Below, in pieces: positions 7,293 to 14,912 of a DNA stretch of 17,306 nt; positions within the stretch are counted from its first letter, which is position 1, and every line of letters begins with the position of its first letter. A program made the position numbers and the translations under genes. This DNA comes from an uncultured bacterium (GTDB taxonomy: Bacteria; Oederibacteriota; PGYV01; CAILUR01), in the NCBI GenBank assembly GCA_903837445.1, contig CAILUR010000221.1, positions 1 through 17,306 of the forward strand, given 5' to 3'. The notes beneath the pieces are model-generated. The model saw only the letters and a list, made by a program, of their open reading frames with translations, did not search any database and had not been told where the DNA came from.

Positions 7293-8276
7293 ATGTCCGA
7301 GCTTCGAAAAGACCCGGTAATTAATAGGTGGGTGATTACTCTTGACGACAAGACCTTTACTCCGCATCCGGATTCCGAATTTATTCACGGGCTTTCGGAG
7401 CACGAACCTGCTTGTCCTTTTTGTCCAGGGAATGAAGACAAAACACCTCATACTATTACAGAGAAAAAAGATACTTCCGGCGCCTGGTCGATAAGAGTTA
7501 TTCCTAATAATAATCCATATTTAAAAGTAGAAACCCCGTTGCAAAGAAAGAGTATAGGTATTTTTGATTATGTCACAGGTATGGGCGCTAACGAAGTAAT
7601 TATCGAAACCCCGAAACACAATTTGGATATTGATACTATGCCCTTAAATGCCGTAGCAGATGTAATAAAGACCTATGCTGACAGAATAAATGATTTAAAA
7701 AACGATACCCGTCTTGAGTATGTTCTTATTTTTAAAAATCGGGGCAAACGCGCTGGTGGACACATTGAGCACGCACATAGCCAACTTATGGCACTTCCTG
7801 TAATTCCAAAAAAAGTCCAAGAGGAAGTAGATTCGGCAGAAGCCTACTTTAAACTTAAGAAACATTGTGTGTATTGTGATTTGGTAGCCAACGAAATTCA
7901 AATGAAAGACAGGGTAGTGGTTGAGAATGCTTCTTTTTTGTGCGTAACTCCTTTTGCTTCTCGCTTGCCTTTTGAAATGTGGATAATACCCAAAAGACAC
8001 GATAGTCATTTTGGAAATATTAATAATGATGAGATACAAGGGCTTTCGGAAATTTTAAAAGATAGTCTGCGGCGTATGAATAAAGCACTCAGTTTTCCTG
8101 CCTATAACTATATTATCCACACTTCTCCTCAAAAAGCAGGTAGTCTTGAGCACTATCACTGGCATGTGGAGATAGTCCCCCGTATTAAAAGTCTTGCAGG
8201 GTTTGAATGGGGAAGCGGTTTTTATATAAACCCGACTCTCCCAGAGGAAACAGCAGGATATCTACGCTCGCTGTAA
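7293..8276 (+). CDS. Galactose-1-phosphate uridylyltransferase-family protein (GalT-like)
   Basis: A 327-aa member of the GalT branch of the HIT superfamily, which transfers nucleotidyl groups through a covalent histidine intermediate. The N-terminus MSELRKDPVINRWV is typical. The first metal site is C41/C44 (CPFCPGN), H109 and H160; the active-site motif is H160-A-H162-S-Q164, with H162 as predicted nucleophile. A second CxxC (C192/C195) and a late H287/H289/H291 cluster (LEHYHWHVEIVPR) mark the second half-domain. E. coli GalT has HPH at the active site where this has HAH. GalT itself is the first guess, but ADP-glucose phosphorylase-like or other nucleotidyltransferase specificity is possible because no galK or galE is adjacent. 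The ATG abuts the yajC stop and has no recognisable Shine-Dalgarno, suggesting translational coupling. Confidence 0.85.
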   Translation: MSELRKDPVINRWVITLDDKTFTPHPDSEFIHGLSEHEPACPFCPGNEDKTPHTITEKKDTSGAWSIRVIPNNNPYLKVETPLQRKSIGIFDYVTGMGANEVIIETPKHNLDIDTMPLNAVADVIKTYADRINDLKNDTRLEYVLIFKNRGKRAGGHIEHAHSQLMALPVIPKKVQEEVDSAEAYFKLKKHCVYCDLVANEIQMKDRVVVENASFLCVTPFASRLPFEMWIIPKRHDSHFGNINNDEIQGLSEILKDSLRRMNKALSFPAYNYIIHTSPQKAGSLEHYHWHVEIVPRIKSLAGFEWGSGFYINPTLPEETAGYLRSL

Positions 8277-8298
8277 TGAGTTTATAAAGGGGTAAAAT

Positions 8299-9495
8299 AT
8301 GGAAGATGAGCTTGGACATGTGTTTAGCGTAAGTGAGATTACAGAGGCCTTAAAAGCATGTATTGAGGGCACCTTTGGCACTGTTATAGTACAAGGGGAG
8401 ATATCAAACTTATCCACACCTGGTTCAGGGCATATCTATTTCAATTTAAAAGACGAAGCAAATATTATAAAAGTAGCTATGTTCAGATACGGAAGACAAG
8501 AAGCTCTAAATCTGGAAGATGGGCAAAAAGTTTCAGTCACAGGGAAACTTACCGCATATGGAAAAACAGGATATTATCAAATAGTAGCAAAAGATATTCA
8601 AGTATTAGGAGTTGGAGAATTACTTGTACAATTCGAGAAACTTAAGAAATTACTTGAAAAAGAAGGTTTGTTTGATGTTTCACATAAACGCCCGATTCCG
8701 TTGTATCCCTCAAAAATAGGAATAGTCACTAGCCCAACAGGGGCTGCTATTAAAGATATTTTAAAAATTATAGAACACCGGTATAGAAATGTGGATATCT
8801 TAATTTGTCCGGTTTTGGTACAAGGCAACGAAGCTGCCGGGCAGATATGCAAAGCCATAGAAGATTTGAATGCTATAGGGGGAATAGATGTCATCATAGT
8901 TGGGCGTGGTGGTGGTTCCATAGAAGACCTTTGGGCTTTTAATGACGAAACTCTGGCAAGAACCATATACAATTCGGCAATACCTATCATTTCTGCCGTA
9001 GGTCACGAAGTGGATTACAGCATTGCCGATTTTACAGCCGATCTTCGGGCCTCCACACCTTCAAATGCCGCTGAACTGGTAGTCCCCGACAGCAGTGCTT
9101 TAGACAATGTCCTAATAAATCAAAAAAACCGTTTGAGTACTTCTTTGGACAGACTCTTGATAAAAAACGAAGACCAGTTAAACGGGTTTCTTAAAATGCG
9201 TGCCTTCACTGTGCCTTTTGAAATGTTTGAGGACTATAGCCAGCGAGTAGATGAAAGCGAAATAGATATCAGCAGACTAATCAAAGAAAAAACTGCAAAT
9301 TTTGAAGACAAACTCAAGCATCTTGAGGAAAAAAATATACTTTTAAATCCTGTAAATATTTTGAAAAAAGGGTATTCTATAGTATATGATGATGTCAGTG
9401 GCAGGCTGATAAAAGATTCAAAAGATGCTGGTAAAACTATTAAAATAAGATTGTATAAAGGCGAACTGTCTGCCGATGTTAAAAAAAAAGTATAA
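8299..9495 (+). CDS. xseA: Exodeoxyribonuclease VII large subunit
   Basis: Catalytic subunit of exonuclease VII, which degrades single-stranded DNA from both ends to short oligonucleotides. The 398 residues show an N-terminal OB-fold (about 7-103, with VQGEISNLSTPGSGHIYFNLKD shortened here to its core GEISNL and GHIYFNLKD), then the catalytic domain. Conserved blocks are GIVTSPTGAAIKDI (D153), GRGGGSIEDLWAFNDE (R203) and AVGHEVDYSIADFTADLRAS (H236, D239), all at positions matching the E. coli catalytic residues. A coiled-coil-prone region (about 265-345) and the C-terminal ILKKGYSIV block complete the family pattern. A ribosome site AAGGGG lies about 7 bases before the ATG. It is directly followed by the small subunit xseB after 24 bases. 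Confidence 0.97.
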   Translation: MEDELGHVFSVSEITEALKACIEGTFGTVIVQGEISNLSTPGSGHIYFNLKDEANIIKVAMFRYGRQEALNLEDGQKVSVTGKLTAYGKTGYYQIVAKDIQVLGVGELLVQFEKLKKLLEKEGLFDVSHKRPIPLYPSKIGIVTSPTGAAIKDILKIIEHRYRNVDILICPVLVQGNEAAGQICKAIEDLNAIGGIDVIIVGRGGGSIEDLWAFNDETLARTIYNSAIPIISAVGHEVDYSIADFTADLRASTPSNAAELVVPDSSALDNVLINQKNRLSTSLDRLLIKNEDQLNGFLKMRAFTVPFEMFEDYSQRVDESEIDISRLIKEKTANFEDKLKHLEEKNILLNPVNILKKGYSIVYDDVSGRLIKDSKDAGKTIKIRLYKGELSADVKKKV

Positions 9496-9519
9496 TTTTA
9501 AACTATCTGGAGGTGAAGT

Positions 9520-9825
9520 ATGTCCAAAAAAGACGGAAAAAGTTTTGAAGAACATTTAACAGCAATAGAAGCCATAGTAGATTCTTTGGAATCTGGAGAC
9601 CTTGACTTGGATAAAGCTATGGAACAATATGAAAAAGGGATGGGGTTGATAAAGACCTGCAGAACACTTTTAAAAGAGAGCAAAATAAAAATTGAACTAC
9701 TAAAAAAGAGAACCGAGGCAGGTTACGAAGCTGAAACTTTGGAAGAAGCTACCAAAGATGTCACCAAAGAAAAAACAAAAACCGAACCTAAAAAAAAGCC
9801 AAAAGATAAAGGCGAACTTTTTTGA
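9520..9825 (+). CDS. xseB: Exodeoxyribonuclease VII small subunit with charged C-terminal tail
   Basis: Small helical partner that binds the large subunit in multiple copies and is required for exonuclease VII activity. Residues about 8-68 are the conserved core: FEEHLTAIEAIVDSLESGDL, then LDKAMEQYEKGM and LKESKIKIELL. The family usually ends near 70-80 residues; this protein has 101, and the last 25-30 residues are almost entirely Lys, Glu, Thr and Pro (for example KTEPKKKPKDKGELF). That tail is probably disordered. The ribosome site GGAGGTGA (9509-9516) is the strongest in the window, consistent with high translation for a subunit needed in excess. It sits between xseA and ispA with short gaps. 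Confidence 0.95.
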   Translation: MSKKDGKSFEEHLTAIEAIVDSLESGDLDLDKAMEQYEKGMGLIKTCRTLLKESKIKIELLKKRTEAGYEAETLEEATKDVTKEKTKTEPKKKPKDKGELF

Positions 9826-9847
9826 TAAAAAAATATAAGGTGATTTT

Positions 9848-10729
9848 ATGAAAGCACGCATAAAAAGTTTCATACTTAAAATAGACAAAAACCTTGATAA
9901 ATACCTGCCTGCGAGCGCATATCCAGAGATAATTTATAAAGCTATGCGTTACAGTATTTTTGCAGGAGGAAAGCGCTTGCGGCCCATACTGACTCTTTTA
10001 ACTGCAGAAACTTGCGGGCTGTCTGCTTCGGCTGTAATGCCCGTGGCTTGCGCTATGGAAATGATACACACTTATTCTTTGATACACGATGACCTTCCAG
10101 CAATGGACAATGACGATTATCGGCGTGGTAAGCTTACTTGCCATAAACAATTCGGCGAAGCTACTGCCATATTGGCTGGAGATGCTTTGCTGACAAGAGC
10201 TTTTGAACTCATATTTGAAACCTCTAAAAATAAAACAATTAAACCATATAACATAATAAAGGCCGGTGCTGAGATAGCGAAAGCGGCCGGTGTGCGCGGT
10301 ATGATAGGCGGACAAGTGGTGGATATGTTAAGCGAAAGAAAGAAAATCTCAAAAGAGACCTTAACTTATTTGCATACGCATAAAACTGGAGCCCTTATCA
10401 GTGCAGCCATTGTGGCTGGAGCGGTGTTAGCGGATGCAACGCCTGCGGAAAGAATACTTTTTGAGCGCTTTGGAAATAAAATCGGTCTTGCTTTCCAAAT
10501 CATTGATGATATTCTGGATGTGACAGCAAATAGCAAAATCCTCGGTAAAACCTCGGGCAAAGATGCCGCTGCAGATAAAGCTACCTATGTAAAACACTAT
10601 GGGTTAAAGGCCTCTCAACACGCTGCGGAAAAATTAATACTTGAAGCAAAAGTAATTTTAGGTAAAATAAAAAGAGATACCGTGGGACTTGAAAGCATCG
10701 CTGATTTTTTTATTAAAAGAACATACTAA
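9848..10729 (+). CDS. ispA: Farnesyl diphosphate synthase-type polyprenyl synthetase
   Basis: A 293-aa trans-prenyltransferase that condenses isopentenyl diphosphate with allylic diphosphates. Landmarks are GGKRLRP (40-46), the first Asp-rich motif DDLPAMD (D81, D82, D87), RRGK just after it, GGQVVDM (154-160), and the second Asp-rich motif DDILD (220-224) followed by GKTSGKDAAADKATYV. The first motif carries the two-residue Pro-Ala insertion and an aromatic residue (Y76) five positions before D81, the pattern of bacterial type II farnesyl diphosphate synthases, so a C15 product is the best prediction; geranylgeranyl synthesis is not excluded. A ribosome site AAGGTGA (9837-9843) precedes the ATG. 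The neighbouring dxs supplies the same pathway. Confidence 0.95.
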   Translation: MKARIKSFILKIDKNLDKYLPASAYPEIIYKAMRYSIFAGGKRLRPILTLLTAETCGLSASAVMPVACAMEMIHTYSLIHDDLPAMDNDDYRRGKLTCHKQFGEATAILAGDALLTRAFELIFETSKNKTIKPYNIIKAGAEIAKAAGVRGMIGGQVVDMLSERKKISKETLTYLHTHKTGALISAAIVAGAVLADATPAERILFERFGNKIGLAFQIIDDILDVTANSKILGKTSGKDAAADKATYVKHYGLKASQHAAEKLILEAKVILGKIKRDTVGLESIADFFIKRTY

Positions 10730-10740
10730 AAGGAGCTAAT

Positions 10741-11223
10741 ATGCAATTTATTACTGACGGAGTCACAGGATTTTTCAGCATAATATGGACTATACTGAGT
10801 AATAGAATTTTCTGGTCTTGTTTTACTATCTGGTTTACAGCACAAGCAATAAAATTTATTTGGTACTTTATAAAATTCAAAAAAATTAATTTTCGTTTGC
10901 TCGTGGGAACGGGCGGTATGCCATCCTCGCACACAGCTTTTGTCACTGGGCTCACCACGACCATAGGCCTTTTGGTGGGGTGGAATACTCCTGAATTTAT
11001 GATTACTCTGGGCTTTTCTATAGTGGTCATAAGCGACGCGGTCGGAGTACGGCGCGCTGCAGGCAAACAAGCTACTACCTTAAATAAAATAGTTGAAGAC
11101 TTTTATAAAAATCATTCTGAAGAATTACCTGAACGCTTGAAAGAGTTTCTCGGACATACTCCTATGGAAGCAGCCATGGGTTTATTACTCGGGCTTGTTA
11201 TGGCCATAATGATAAATGGATAA
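10741..11223 (+). CDS. Divergent PAP2-family membrane protein (DUF212/YuiD-like)
   Basis: A 160-aa integral membrane protein of the DUF212 family, described as a divergent acid-phosphatase/PAP2-related group. Family motifs are present in order: GTGGMPSSHTAFVTGL (56-71), SDAVGVRRAAGKQATTLN (98-115) and GHTPMEAAMGLLLG (138-151). Hydrophobic segments fall at about 10-42, 66-80, 85-100 and 143-158. PAP2-like enzymes dephosphorylate lipid phosphates, but activity for DUF212 proteins is not established to my knowledge. The position between ispA and dxs makes a role on prenyl phosphates an attractive inference only. AAGGAG (10730-10735) directly follows the ispA stop and serves the ATG at 10741. The stop is 2 bases before the dxs start. 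Confidence 0.92.
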   Translation: MQFITDGVTGFFSIIWTILSNRIFWSCFTIWFTAQAIKFIWYFIKFKKINFRLLVGTGGMPSSHTAFVTGLTTTIGLLVGWNTPEFMITLGFSIVVISDAVGVRRAAGKQATTLNKIVEDFYKNHSEELPERLKEFLGHTPMEAAMGLLLGLVMAIMING

Positions 11224-11225
11224 TA

Positions 11226-13130
11226 ATGAATTCTAAACTTCTTGATAAAATAAAAACGCCTAAGGATTTAAAAAAACTAAGCGATGAAGAGTTGGAACTA
11301 CTTGCCGTAGAACTTCGCGAATATATGGTGAGCGTAGTTTCGAAAACAGGTGGACACTTAGCTTCTTCGCTGGGTGCAGTAGATGCCACTCTCGCTATGT
11401 ATAGCGTCTATGACCTCCCAAAAGATAAAATTCTATGGGATGTTGGACATCAGACCTATGCTCATAAAATCCTCACTGGCCGCAAAAACCGTTTCAAAAC
11501 CTTACGCCAGCATAATGGGCTTTCAGGTTTTTTAAAACGCCACGAAAGTAAATATGATGCTTTTGGAGCAGGACATTCTTCCACTGCCATTTCTGCCGCT
11601 ATGGGTTTTGCCAAAGCCCGAGATATCAGAAAACAACATCACAATGTCGTGGCAGTGTTAGGTGATTCTTCGTTGGCAAATGGCATGTCTCTTGAAGCCA
11701 TAAATAACATAGGCCACGACAAGACCGATATTCTCGTAGTAGTCATAGACAATGAAATGTCCATATCGCCCTCAGTCGGCGCGCTATCTGAATATCTGAG
11801 CAGAATTACTTCAGGACAGACATACAATAAAGTAAAGGACTCAGCTAAAAAAGTTTTAGATAAAATGCCGGCAAGTATCAGCGGCGCCGCTTCAAATCTT
11901 TTCAAACATTTTGCAGAAGCGGTAAAAGGGGTTATTTCTCCAGGCTTGTTTTTTGAAGAGCTTGGCTTTATTTACTATGGACCTATAAATGGGCATAATA
12001 TTAAACTCATGAGAAATACTATGGCGGCTTTAAAAAAAATAAAAGGCCCAAAATTACTTCACTTAATTACAAAAAAAGGTAAAGGATATCCGCCTGCCGA
12101 ACATAATCCTGTACTTTTTCACGGAATCGGACATTTCAATCCCGAGACAGGCGAAGCGGTGAAGTTTGCCGGTGCCAAGGCTCCAAGTTATTCCAAAGTT
12201 TTTTCAGAAGCGCTTGTCACACTCGCAGGTAAAAATAAAAAAATAATTGCCATAGTCGCCGCTATGATAGAAGGCACAAATCTTTTGAAGTTCAAAGAAC
12301 TTTATCCAAAACGTTTTTTCGATGTGGGGATAGCAGAAGAACATGCCGCCACTTTCGCAGCAGGACTTGCCGCCGAAGGTTTCAAACCAGTAGTCGCCAT
12401 ATATTCTACTTTTATGCAGAGATGTTTTGACCAAATGCAACACGATGCGGCGCTTCAAAATCTTCCAGTTATTTTTGCTATGGACAGGGCAGGACTCGTG
12501 GGGGAAGATGGCCCCACGCATCACGGAGTTTTTGATATAGCTTTTTGCAGAATGATTCCCAATATGACAGTTATGGCGCCCTCTGATGCTCCCGAAATGA
12601 GAAAACTTCTCGCTACGGCATTTAAGATTAATAAAGGACCAGTCGCTTTTAGATTTCCAAGAGGTGAGTCTTGGGCTTTTAAACAGGATAATTCTTTTAC
12701 GCCTGTACAAATAGGAAAAGCCCGTATGATAAAAACAGGAAAAGATGTCACTGTAGTCAGCCTCGGAGCGTTACTGCCTTATGTCATTAAAGCGGCGGAA
12801 GAACTTGAAAGAGAACACAAAATATCCGTAGAAATAATAGATGCGCGGTTTGCTAAACCCATTGACAAAGCCAAAATTTTAAAATCAGCAGTGAAGACCC
12901 GCAGAGTCATCACGATAGAAGAAGGGTGCATAGAAGGTGGCTTTGGACAAGCTGTTTTAGATATGATAAAAAGACATGCTCACGGGACACATAAAATCAA
13001 ATGTGATATTTTAGGGATTCCTGATAGGTTCATAGAACAAGGCAGTATGGAAATGCTACGCGAGGAATGTGGGCTTACAGAAAAGGGAATAAAAAAAGCT
13101 ATTCTCAATATTATTAAGGTGGAAAACTAA
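11226..13130 (+). CDS. dxs: 1-deoxy-D-xylulose-5-phosphate synthase
   Basis: Thiamine-diphosphate enzyme that joins pyruvate and glyceraldehyde 3-phosphate in the first step of the MEP isoprenoid pathway. Its 634 residues match the family. Visible are GGHLASSLG (42-50), DVGHQTYAHKILTGR (72-86), GAGHSSTAIS (114-123), the cofactor motif with metal ligands D147 (GDSSLANGMSLEAINN) and N176/M178 (DNEMSIS), the catalytic Glu 371 in DVGIAEEHAATFAAGLA, DRAGLVGEDGPTHHG with R421 and H432/H433, and FRFPRG with R479. The cofactor motif starts GDS where E. coli has GDG, and EEHA replaces the common EQHA; metal ligands and catalytic residues are kept, so the enzyme should be active. It starts 2 bases after the PAP2-like gene with only a weak ribosome site, and its TAA overlaps the recN ATG by one base. 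Confidence 0.97.
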   Translation: MNSKLLDKIKTPKDLKKLSDEELELLAVELREYMVSVVSKTGGHLASSLGAVDATLAMYSVYDLPKDKILWDVGHQTYAHKILTGRKNRFKTLRQHNGLSGFLKRHESKYDAFGAGHSSTAISAAMGFAKARDIRKQHHNVVAVLGDSSLANGMSLEAINNIGHDKTDILVVVIDNEMSISPSVGALSEYLSRITSGQTYNKVKDSAKKVLDKMPASISGAASNLFKHFAEAVKGVISPGLFFEELGFIYYGPINGHNIKLMRNTMAALKKIKGPKLLHLITKKGKGYPPAEHNPVLFHGIGHFNPETGEAVKFAGAKAPSYSKVFSEALVTLAGKNKKIIAIVAAMIEGTNLLKFKELYPKRFFDVGIAEEHAATFAAGLAAEGFKPVVAIYSTFMQRCFDQMQHDAALQNLPVIFAMDRAGLVGEDGPTHHGVFDIAFCRMIPNMTVMAPSDAPEMRKLLATAFKINKGPVAFRFPRGESWAFKQDNSFTPVQIGKARMIKTGKDVTVVSLGALLPYVIKAAEELEREHKISVEIIDARFAKPIDKAKILKSAVKTRRVITIEEGCIEGGFGQAVLDMIKRHAHGTHKIKCDILGIPDRFIEQGSMEMLREECGLTEKGIKKAILNIIKVEN

Positions 13131-14878
13131 TGCTCACTTCTTTAAAAATCCAAAATTATGCGCTGATTAAAGATATAGAAGTAGGTTTTGACAAAGGGTT
13201 AAACATAATCACAGGGGAAACCGGCGCTGGTAAATCAATAATAATAGGGGCACTCAATATTGCCATTGGCGTTAAATCTTCAATTGAACACATTCGTACT
13301 GGCGAAGAAAAAGCCATTGTGGAAGCAGTCTTTGATTTGTCCACTAACAAAAAGCTTTCGGCTGTAGTCACGAAAATGTTAGTAGAAGCAGGCATAGAAA
13401 CTGCAAATGACACGCTCGTAATAAAACGCGAAATAAATCGCGAAGCCAGAGGCAGAGTTTTTATTAATAATACAGCCTCTTCAGTAGTTTTTCTTGACCG
13501 TCTTGGAAAAACACTTGTAGATATTCACGGGCAACACGAACATCAGTCGCTTTTAGAAAATGAAATTCACATAAATCTATTGGATGCTTACTCTGAGACT
13601 TTCACACAAAGGGAAGAAATAAGCACTCTTTTCGCAGCGCTTTTATTTTTATCGAACGAAATAAAAAAACTCGAAGGGTTAGAATTTGAAAAACAGGAAA
13701 AACTCGACTTTATTAACTTTCGGATAAATGAAATAGAACAATGTAATTTTCGCTCACCAGGAGAATTTGATGACCTAATGGCAGGCAGACAGATTTTGAC
13801 TAACACGAGTGCCATAACTGATGCCGTAAACAATATCATAGCTTCTTTAGCTCCAGCCTCAGCAGATTTGGAAGGCAGTGGCGCTATAGACCTAATGGAA
13901 AAAGCGAAAAAAAGTATAGCCGATATAAACAAAATAGACGCTAAAACAGTTGAACAAACGGAAATTCTGCAAGATGCGATAATAAAAGCGGAAGAAGTAA
14001 AAACCTTTTTCGTGGAATACAAATCAAAAATAGAATTTGATCCTGACAGACTCAAAGAGATAGAAGACAGAATTGAACTGATTGAAAGTCTTTTGCGGAA
14101 ATATAAAAAGACTACCTTAAAAGATATTATGGATTACTATGATATTTTACTGGAAGAAAAGAAAAAAATTGCTTCAAATGAAGAACTTATAAAAGATAAA
14201 CAGAAAGAATATACAAAAAATTTAAAAGAAATTTCTGCAAAAGCCATTAGCCTCTCCAGCCTTCGTCATAAAAAAGCTGCAGAACTCGGTGTGCGGATAG
14301 AAAGCGAACTGAAAGATTTAGGCATAGGCAAAGGGACTTTTATTGTCAAAGTAGGGTTTCAGACCACCACGGAAGAGGACACCCTCGCCGTTGCCCATTT
14401 AGGACAAAAATATAAACTGACAGCACTGGGCATAGATACTGTGGAGTTTATGATTTCTTTAAACCCCGGGGAAGAAGTCAAACCTTTAGTAAAGGTAGCC
14501 TCGGGCGGGGAAATTTCAAGAATAATGCTCGCTATCAAAAACATTCTGTCAGATGCTGATACTATTCCAGTTATGGTCTTTGACGAAATAGACACAGGCA
14601 TATCGGGTAAAATCGCGCAGACTGTCGGAAAAAAACTTTATGAAATTTCACAGAAAAAACAACTCATATGCATTACTCATTTACCTCAAATTGCCGGTTT
14701 TGCTGACACTCATTATTCTGTCGCAAAGTCCATAAAAAGCAATAAGACCGAAACGATAATAACAAAACTTAACAAAGATGAAAAGATATTTGAAATAGCA
14801 AAACTTTTAAGCGGGGAAACGGTAACTGAAAAATCCATGGAAGCAGCAAAAGAACTTATCAAAACAATAAAGACCTAA
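13130..14878 (+). CDS. recN: DNA repair protein RecN
   Basis: SMC-like ATPase that acts early in double-strand-break repair. The 582 residues carry an N-terminal ATPase half with Walker A GETGAGKS (29-36) and the RecN hallmark DIHGQHEHQSLL (131-142), a central coiled-coil-prone region (about 155-205 and 300-385), and a C-terminal half with the ABC signature VASGGEISRIMLAIK (456-470), Walker B VMVFDEIDTGISG (481-493) and the THLPQIA switch (H517). The ATG at 13130 overlaps the dxs stop (TAATG), so translation is probably coupled. It is the last gene of the + strand run. Neither argR nor tlyA, often found between dxs and recN, is present. No convincing terminator follows before the convergent gene 34 bases away. 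Confidence 0.98.
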   Translation: MLTSLKIQNYALIKDIEVGFDKGLNIITGETGAGKSIIIGALNIAIGVKSSIEHIRTGEEKAIVEAVFDLSTNKKLSAVVTKMLVEAGIETANDTLVIKREINREARGRVFINNTASSVVFLDRLGKTLVDIHGQHEHQSLLENEIHINLLDAYSETFTQREEISTLFAALLFLSNEIKKLEGLEFEKQEKLDFINFRINEIEQCNFRSPGEFDDLMAGRQILTNTSAITDAVNNIIASLAPASADLEGSGAIDLMEKAKKSIADINKIDAKTVEQTEILQDAIIKAEEVKTFFVEYKSKIEFDPDRLKEIEDRIELIESLLRKYKKTTLKDIMDYYDILLEEKKKIASNEELIKDKQKEYTKNLKEISAKAISLSSLRHKKAAELGVRIESELKDLGIGKGTFIVKVGFQTTTEEDTLAVAHLGQKYKLTALGIDTVEFMISLNPGEEVKPLVKVASGGEISRIMLAIKNILSDADTIPVMVFDEIDTGISGKIAQTVGKKLYEISQKKQLICITHLPQIAGFADTHYSVAKSIKSNKTETIITKLNKDEKIFEIAKLLSGETVTEKSMEAAKELIKTIKT

Positions 14879-14912
14879 ACTTTTATCGTAATTTCAAATC
14901 CTAAAAAACATT

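Noticed and set aside
12204..12710. Long open frame antisense to dxs (168 codons) and similar antisense frames such as 13588-14055
   Set aside because: They lie wholly inside well-supported genes, have no ribosome sites or recognisable domains, and their translations are low-complexity shadows of the sense frame.
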